NCBI GenBank assembly: GCA_946479185.1
Contig: CAMLFF010000056.1
Location: 1 to 13,323, forward strand
From: an uncultured Sphingobium sp.
Lineage (GTDB): Bacteria; Pseudomonadota; Alphaproteobacteria; Sphingomonadales; Sphingomonadaceae
DNA: 13,323 nt
Reading direction: 5' to 3'
The translations under genes and the position numbers were made by a program. This document shows positions 1 through 4,932 of the stretch, one piece after another (the first letter of the stretch is position 1; every line of letters starts with the position of its first letter). The notes under the pieces were generated by a model, which was given only the letters and a program-made list of their open reading frames with translations, was not told the DNA's origin and searched no databases.

Positions 1-853
1 CGGTCGCGCGGTTCTTGTGTTGCGAGCGATCATTCTGGCAGGCGACGATGATGCCCGAGGGAATGTGGGTGATGCGCACCGCCGAATCGGTCGTGTTCAC
101 ATGCTGCCCGCCTGCGCCAGACGCGCGATAGGTGTCGATCTTCAGATCGGCAGGATTGATCTCAATGTCGATATTGTCATCAATGACCGGATAGACCCAG
201 ACCGATGAGAAGCTGGTGTGGCGCCGCGCCGAGCTGTCATAAGGCGATATGCGCACGAGGCGATGCACACCGCTCTCGGTCTTGGCATAGCCATAGGCAT
301 TCTCGCCCTTGAGCTGCAGCGTTGCGGATTTGATGCCCGCCTGCTCGCCCGCCTGATATTCGACCATATCGACCTTGAAGCCGCGCTTCTCACCCCAGCG
401 CTGATACATGCGCAGCAACATCTCGGCCCAGTCCTGGCTCTCCGTGCCGCCGGCGCCAGCATGGACTTCCAGGAACGTATCGTTGGCGTCAGCTTCGCCC
501 GAGAGGAGCGCCGTCACCTTGTCGCGGTCGGCACGCTCGGCAAGGGTCGCGAGGCTCGCGACGCCTTCATTGGCGAGATCATCGTCATTCTCGGCATCGG
601 CCATCTCGATGAGCTCTGCCGTGTCGGTCATTTCCTGCTCGATCGAGCGGGTCGCGTTGATGGCGGTGTCGAGCCGGGTGCGCTCGCGCATCACCTCCTG
701 CGCCGTGCGGGGATTATCCCAGAGCGTGGGATCTTCGACGCGTGCGTTCAGCTCATCGAGACGGCGCAGGGCGCGGTCCCAATCGAGCGAGCGGCGCAGC
801 AGGGCCAGCGCGGCATTGATTCGGGCGACATGGGCCTCGGCCTCGGCGCGCAT
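1..853 (-). CDS. prfB: Peptide chain release factor 2 (RF2), 3' end cut by window edge
   Basis: Class I release factor that reads UGA and UAA in the ribosomal A site and triggers peptidyl-tRNA hydrolysis in the cytoplasm. The window holds the first 284 residues; about 80-90 C-terminal residues of the usual ~365-370 lie beyond the left edge. Visible parts: N-terminal helical domain (about 1-110), the PCRF core with [15 protein letters not shown] (131-145), a codon-recognition loop reading SPY at 203-205 (SPF in E. coli RF2) followed by RRHTSF, and the catalytic GGQ at 248-250 in [11 protein letters not shown]. Alignment by eye puts Ala244 at the position where E. coli K-12 has the unusual Thr246. 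The ATG at 853 is preceded by GGAG with a 7-nt spacer. The reading frame is continuous through the N-terminus, so there is no programmed frameshift site. It lies 111 bp downstream of the PBP1A gene on the same strand. RF2 rather than RF1 is clear from the SP(F/Y) tripeptide and the overall sequence. Confidence 0.97.
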   Translation of the reverse strand, partial: MRAEAEAHVARINAALALLRRSLDWDRALRRLDELNARVEDPTLWDNPRTAQEVMRERTRLDTAINATRSIEQEMTDTAELIEMADAENDDDLANEGVASLATLAERADRDKVTALLSGEADANDTFLEVHAGAGGTESQDWAEMLLRMYQRWGEKRGFKVDMVEYQAGEQAGIKSATLQLKGENAYGYAKTESGVHRLVRISPYDSSARRHTSFSSVWVYPVIDDNIDIEINPADLKIDTYRASGAGGQHVNTTDSAVRITHIPSGIIVACQNDRSQHKNRAT

Positions 854-885
854 GGGGTAACTCCGTCTCTTCTGTTCTTCGCCAC

Positions 886-891
886 ACTATA
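886..891 (-). promoter_or_regulatory. prfB: Possible -10 element of a prfB promoter
   Basis: Read on the minus strand this is TATAGT, a 5/6 match to TATAAT, 32 bases upstream of the prfB ATG in the 111-bp gap after the PBP1A gene. I see no good -35 hexamer at 16-18 bp spacing; TTGACC and TTGAAC occur further upstream but too far away. Transcription could equally read through from the PBP1A gene. This is a weak, motif-only call. Confidence 0.25.
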
Positions 892-964
892 GGCGTGATT
901 GCTGCCCGATGCGATGCTGAGCGTTCAAGGTCAAGCCGGGCTGCGGCGAGCGCCGTCGCTCAAA

Positions 965-3469
965 TCAGTAAATGCCGCCCTGTTCACCGGCAAAGTCGCG
1001 GCTCGCATCGCGGCGCGCAGCGGCCGCAGGGGCCTCCCTCGCGCGCTCTTCCAGCTCATCACGACGCATGGAGATGCGCGGTTCCGTTTCGGGCTTGAAC
1101 ACTTCCCAGATAATCGCTGATTTGGGGTCCTGTGTCGGCCAGCCGCCAAACACACGCTTGCCCGAGCGACGATCGATCCGCACCAGCCGCACGCCTTGCG
1201 GCGCCACGAACGGCGTCTTGGGCATATCCTTGAGGATCGGCGCCATTGCGGACTTCCAGATCGGCGCCGCCATCGTGCCGCCCTGCGCATAACCGCCCAT
1301 GTTGCGCGGCTGGTCATAGCCCATATACACGCCCGCCACGATATCGGGCGAACCGCCGACGAACCACACATTGGTGGGGCCATTGGTCGTGCCGGTCTTG
1401 CCGAACAGGGGCCGATCAAGATCGCGCAGCACTGTTGCCGTGCCGCGCTGGACGACGCCCTCGGTGATATGAACCATCTGATAGGCGGTCATGGCGTTCA
1501 TCGCTTGCCGACCTGCGGGCACGAACCGCGGCATCTGCTTGCCATCGAAATCACGCGCATTGCAGCCCTGACATGGCTTCCAGTTGAGCGGCCAGATCAC
1601 CTTGCCGTTGCGGTCCTGCACATAATCCATGACCTTGGGCGTCAGCTGGCGACCATGATTGGCGAGCATCGCATAGGCATTCACCATGCGCTCCACCGTC
1701 GTGTCGCCCGCCCCCAACGCGAAAGCAAGGTAGGGCTGATATTTGCCGATACCCATCGAATCGATGGTGCGGACCACGCGCTCCATGCCCGTCTGCGATG
1801 CGGCACGCACCGTCATCAGGTTGCGCGATTGCTCGACGCCCCAGCGCATCGTCTGCGCACCCGCGCCGCCGCCGCTGAAGTTGCGGAAGCATTTCTGGCC
1901 AAGGTTTGCGCCTTGCCACACGCAGAAGGGACCATCGACGATGATGGAGGCGGGCGTCATGCCATTATCCAGCGCGGCGGCATAAACGAACGGTTTGATG
2001 GTCGAACCGGGCTGACGCATCGCCTGTGTCACGCGATTATAGGAGGAGAGCCGCGCATCGAAGCCGCCCTGCATCGCATAGATGCGGCCCGAATGGACGC
2101 CCTCGATCATGAAGCCGCCCGAAACGCCGGGAATATTGCGCAAGGCATAGGCATTGCCCTCCGGCTTCACGACAATCACGTCGCCCGCCTTGAGCGACTC
2201 GAAGGTTGTGCGCCCTGTGCGCCGGTCGATCATCGTTGCCGAGCCACGCGGCAGCGTGCTGGTTTCGCCCCCGGGCAGGCCCAGAGTGGCGCTGGAGCCG
2301 GACTTGTCGATCACGACCGCAACGGTCCAGTCGGCATAATCTACGCCGAGATTGGAGGCGGCGAGTTCGCTTTGCCAGCGATCAAGATTCTGCACCTTGC
2401 CGACAGGGCCGGACCAGCCTTTGCCTGCATCATAGCGCAGCAAGCCCTCGCGCAGCGCGCGCGTCGCCTGATCCTGCATGAAGGGCGAGAGCGGCGAGCG
2501 CACCCACAGGCCACCGGCATACACGCTGTTGGGGCCATGCTCGGCGCTTTCGCCAAATTCCGCGATCAGCCGCCTGCGAATTTCCTCGACATAATAGCCG
2601 CCGACCCGGCTGAAGCCCGATCCGCGCTGCGCCACAGTCCCGAGCGGCATGGCCCGCGCGGCCCGCAATTGTTGCGCGGTGATGAAGCCGTTTTTCTGCA
2701 TCTCGCCCAGCACCCAGTTCCGGCGCTCAAGTGCGCGGTCCATATGGACTTCGGGACGATAATTGGCCGGGCCTTTGGGCAGGATGGCCAGATATGCGGC
2801 TTCATGCAACGCCAGATCCGCAACATCCTTGTCGAAATAGGCGCGCGAAGCCGCCTGCACGCCATAGGCATTCCGACCGAGGAATATCTGGTTGAAATAC
2901 AGCTCGATGATCTGCTGTTTGGAGAGCACATTCTCCATGCGCCAGGCGAGGATCGCTTCCTTGAGCTTGCGCACATAGCTGACTTCATTGCCGACCAGCA
3001 GATTCTTGGCGACCTGCTGCGTAATGGTCGATGTGCCGCGCGGCGTCTGCCCGCGCATGATGCCCTCGGCAGCAGCGCGCACAAGGCCCGGATAATCCAG
3101 CCCATGATGGCTGAAGAAAGTCTTATCCTCCGCAGCCAGATAGGCGTTGATCAGAACCGGCGGAAAATCCGAATATTGCAGCTGTACGCGGCGCTCGCGC
3201 GCAAAGCTGTAAACCGGCGTGCCATCAATATCGCGCACGACCGTGGGCAGCGGCGGCTGGTAATCGAGCAAAGTACGTGCATCGGGCAAGCCGCGTGCGA
3301 ACAGCAGCCAGAAGGCGAAAACGCCCGCCAGCATCGCCAGAAATGCGTAGCTCAGCCAGCGCCAGCGCCGACGCGCCATCATGCCGCGCACGCGCTCGCG
3401 CAGCGTTGAGAGGCCACTCCCACCGCGCAGCAGCCGGAAGCTCGTCGCTTCAGTCGTCGCCTCGTTCAT
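965..3469 (-). CDS. mrcA: Penicillin-binding protein 1A (bifunctional transglycosylase/transpeptidase)
   Basis: Class A PBP that polymerises lipid II into glycan strands and cross-links the peptides on the periplasmic side of the inner membrane. Numbering is from the ATG at 3469 (834 residues, a normal length). A basic cytoplasmic tail (about 1-38) precedes one membrane anchor (about 40-58). The GT51 domain follows, with EDKTFFSHHG (catalytic Glu114), RGTSTITQQVAKN (about 144-156), IELYFNQIFLG (about 188-198) and ILPKGPANYRP (about 229-239). A probable OB-like insert (about 320-450) leads into the transpeptidase: SxxK as STIK (Ser489), SRN (548-550) and KTG (691-693). The charged tail ends in GGIY. 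Cysteines at 516/527 and 633/636 (CQGC) are on the periplasmic side. The frame also opens at a GTG at 3478, but that codon lies inside the AGGTGG ribosome-binding site of the ATG, so the ATG is preferred. It lies 74 bp downstream of the amidase gene and is probably cotranscribed with it. Confidence 0.97.
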   Translation of the reverse strand: MNEATTEATSFRLLRGGSGLSTLRERVRGMMARRRWRWLSYAFLAMLAGVFAFWLLFARGLPDARTLLDYQPPLPTVVRDIDGTPVYSFARERRVQLQYSDFPPVLINAYLAAEDKTFFSHHGLDYPGLVRAAAEGIMRGQTPRGTSTITQQVAKNLLVGNEVSYVRKLKEAILAWRMENVLSKQQIIELYFNQIFLGRNAYGVQAASRAYFDKDVADLALHEAAYLAILPKGPANYRPEVHMDRALERRNWVLGEMQKNGFITAQQLRAARAMPLGTVAQRGSGFSRVGGYYVEEIRRRLIAEFGESAEHGPNSVYAGGLWVRSPLSPFMQDQATRALREGLLRYDAGKGWSGPVGKVQNLDRWQSELAASNLGVDYADWTVAVVIDKSGSSATLGLPGGETSTLPRGSATMIDRRTGRTTFESLKAGDVIVVKPEGNAYALRNIPGVSGGFMIEGVHSGRIYAMQGGFDARLSSYNRVTQAMRQPGSTIKPFVYAAALDNGMTPASIIVDGPFCVWQGANLGQKCFRNFSGGGAGAQTMRWGVEQSRNLMTVRAASQTGMERVVRTIDSMGIGKYQPYLAFALGAGDTTVERMVNAYAMLANHGRQLTPKVMDYVQDRNGKVIWPLNWKPCQGCNARDFDGKQMPRFVPAGRQAMNAMTAYQMVHITEGVVQRGTATVLRDLDRPLFGKTGTTNGPTNVWFVGGSPDIVAGVYMGYDQPRNMGGYAQGGTMAAPIWKSAMAPILKDMPKTPFVAPQGVRLVRIDRRSGKRVFGGWPTQDPKSAIIWEVFKPETEPRISMRRDELEERAREAPAAAARRDASRDFAGEQGGIY

Positions 3470-3474
3470 GCCCG

Positions 3475-3480
3475 CCACCT
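3475..3480 (-). promoter_or_regulatory. mrcA: Ribosome-binding site that decides the PBP1A start
   Basis: On the minus strand this reads AGGTGG, five bases before the ATG at 3469. The alternative GTG start (3478-3476) is made of the middle of this same motif, so a ribosome using AGGTGG would start at the ATG and not at the GTG. Confidence 0.7.
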
Positions 3481-3543
3481 AGACTATTTCCCCAGTCGGA
3501 GGGAACAGCTTTTCCATCGACCCGCCAACGATCGCGCCCAATC

Positions 3544-4443
3544 TCATCGCCGCACCGATTGACGCGCGAAATGCACCGAGACGGCAGCGGCGATGCCCTT
3601 GGCCAATTGCAGCCGCCCATCGCGCGTCGCCATCCAGCCAGCATCCTGATCATTGCTCACATAGCCCGTCTCCAGCAGCACCGATGGCGTATCGGGCGAT
3701 TTGAGGACGATGAGCGAGGCATGACGATGCGGCGGATTGCGGAAGCGGAAATGCGGCAGCGCCTCGCGGTAAAGCACATCGGCAAATTGCGTCGACGCCT
3801 CCATCGTCTCGCGCTGGGTGAGATCGATCAGGATGGAATTGACCGCTGAACTGGTCCGAGACAAATCCACGCCATTGATGACGTCCACGCGATTCTCCCG
3901 CGCTGCCAGCCGCGCCGCTTCCCGATCCGACGCGACATCGGACAAGGTATAGACGGTCGCACCGCGCGCCTCACTATCGGACGCGGCATCGGCATGGATC
4001 GAGATGAAAAGGTCCGCACCGAGCTTGCGCGCAATGCCCGACCGTTCCTGCAGCACCAGAAAGCGATCATCCGACCGGGTGAGCGCCACGCGGATGCGCC
4101 CGGTCTTGAGCAACTCCTCCCGAACCGCCTGTGCGATGGCAAGCGTTAGATCCTTCTCGCGGATCTTGAGCCCGGCATTATAGGCGCCGGGATCATGCCC
4201 ACCATGCCCGGCGTCGATCACCACCAGCGGCCTGCTCTTGTCACGCGGACCTTCGATTGGCGGCAAGGGAATGGCGGGCGCCGCATCGGGTATGCGCACC
4301 ACCAGCCTGGCGCCTGTCGGGCGCTTGCTCATGGCGAGCGGCGTGGGCAATCCGTTTGCGGCATGAGCGGACAAAGCCCAGCCCTCGACCGGCTGCGACG
4401 GACTTTGAACGTGAAGGGCAAGGAGCGCAGCCAGCAGGATCAT
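3544..4443 (-). CDS. Periplasmic N-acetylmuramoyl-L-alanine amidase (Amidase_3, AmiA/B/C type)
   Basis: Zinc amidase that cleaves the bond between N-acetylmuramic acid and L-Ala in peptidoglycan, typically during septum splitting. From the ATG at 4443 (299 residues): hydrophobic N-terminus, a linker to about 70, then Amidase_3 with VIDAGHGGHDPG (His80), REKD (Glu96), SIHADA (His150) and the catalytic LLETGYVSN (Glu258). Between His150 and Glu258 lies a long segment containing AARLAARENRVDVINGVDL, which resembles the regulatory helix of AmiB/AmiC that blocks the active site until an EnvC- or NlpD-type activator binds. There is no room for an AMIN domain. The start is uncertain. The ATG at 4443 has AAGG seven bases upstream, but it places the hydrophobic core right at the N-terminus without basic residues. 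A TTG at 4458 would add HKATA. The frame stays open to an ATG at 4644 and beyond, and includes ARRALHK just before the hydrophobic stretch. It is first in the amidase-PBP1A order on this strand. Confidence 0.9.
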   Translation of the reverse strand: MILLAALLALHVQSPSQPVEGWALSAHAANGLPTPLAMSKRPTGARLVVRIPDAAPAIPLPPIEGPRDKSRPLVVIDAGHGGHDPGAYNAGLKIREKDLTLAIAQAVREELLKTGRIRVALTRSDDRFLVLQERSGIARKLGADLFISIHADAASDSEARGATVYTLSDVASDREAARLAARENRVDVINGVDLSRTSSAVNSILIDLTQRETMEASTQFADVLYREALPHFRFRNPPHRHASLIVLKSPDTPSVLLETGYVSNDQDAGWMATRDGRLQLAKGIAAAVSVHFARQSVRR

Positions 4444-4645
4444 GGCCGTCGCCTTGTGCAATGCCCGGCGCGCGCGCGCCAGCCAAAATCGCGATGATTG
4501 GCGCGCGTGCGCCGATGAACGCCCCGCGACCGAAGACCCTCGCCCCTTTTCAACATTGCTCTGTCGGCAAAGCCCTGCTAGCGCTACATTCTCCCGGAAA
4601 AGCCGTGCCGCTGAACAGGCGAACGGCGGATCTTTCCGGACCATA

Positions 4646-4664
4646 ATCGCCACTTTCTGGCGAT
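4646..4664. repeat. Perfect 7-bp inverted repeat in the amidase/rne divergent region
   Basis: ATCGCCA and TGGCGAT flank a 5-base spacer (CTTTC). The arms are perfectly complementary, so this can be a DNA dyad (operator-like) or an RNA hairpin on either strand. It lies directly before the ATG at 4644, the furthest-upstream plausible amidase start, and at the far 5' end of the region leading into rne. No known operator is recognised. Confidence 0.5.
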
Positions 4665-4932
4665 CTGACAGGTTGATGTTGCATGGAGCATGGCTTGATA
4701 GGCTCGAAGGGCGCGAAAGCGAACCCTGAGCCACGGGCTTCGTTCGGACGCCTTTCCGCAGCAAGCGGACATGCCCTCGCAGCAGACACAATTACCCATG
4801 TTTTTGTTGAAAACCGGGGTTTGCTCCACCGCCGCCGCGTCGATCCGACGCTGCGGGGTGCTGCCCCCCATATGACACCGGGTCGCCAGACTCCCGCGCG
4901 GATAGCAGCGATGACCGGTTGGAGAGATTTGA
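4665..4932 (+). promoter_or_regulatory. rne: Presumed rne promoter and structured 5' leader
   Basis: The stretch between the divergent amidase and rne starts contains no convincing gene. It holds four further small hairpins by eye: GGGCGC-GAAA-GCG(AA)CCC at 4709-4726 with a GNRA-type loop, TCCGC-AGCAA-GCGGA at 4755-4769, GCGTCG-ATC-CGACGC at 4837-4851 and GGGG-TGCTG-CCCC at 4855-4867. The rne ribosome-binding site is GGAGAG at 4921-4926, six bases before the ATG. In E. coli, rne has a long hairpin-bearing leader through which RNase E controls its own mRNA. A similar role here is inference from position and structure, not from sequence similarity. I could not identify a convincing -35/-10 pair for either direction. 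Confidence 0.4.

Noticed and set aside
218..892. A 224-codon plus-strand frame opposite prfB
   Set aside because: It is a shadow of the RF2 coding frame, which has GGQ, SPY and a good ribosome-binding site on the minus strand.
1196..3409. A 737-codon open frame on the plus strand opposite the PBP1A gene
   Set aside because: It lies entirely antisense to a gene with all GT51 and transpeptidase motifs. The translated sequence is rich in His/Arg/Ala without recognisable domains, as expected of stop-poor GC-rich antisense frames.
3476..3478. GTG start codon for PBP1A
   Set aside because: It is part of the AGGTGG ribosome-binding site of the ATG at 3469.
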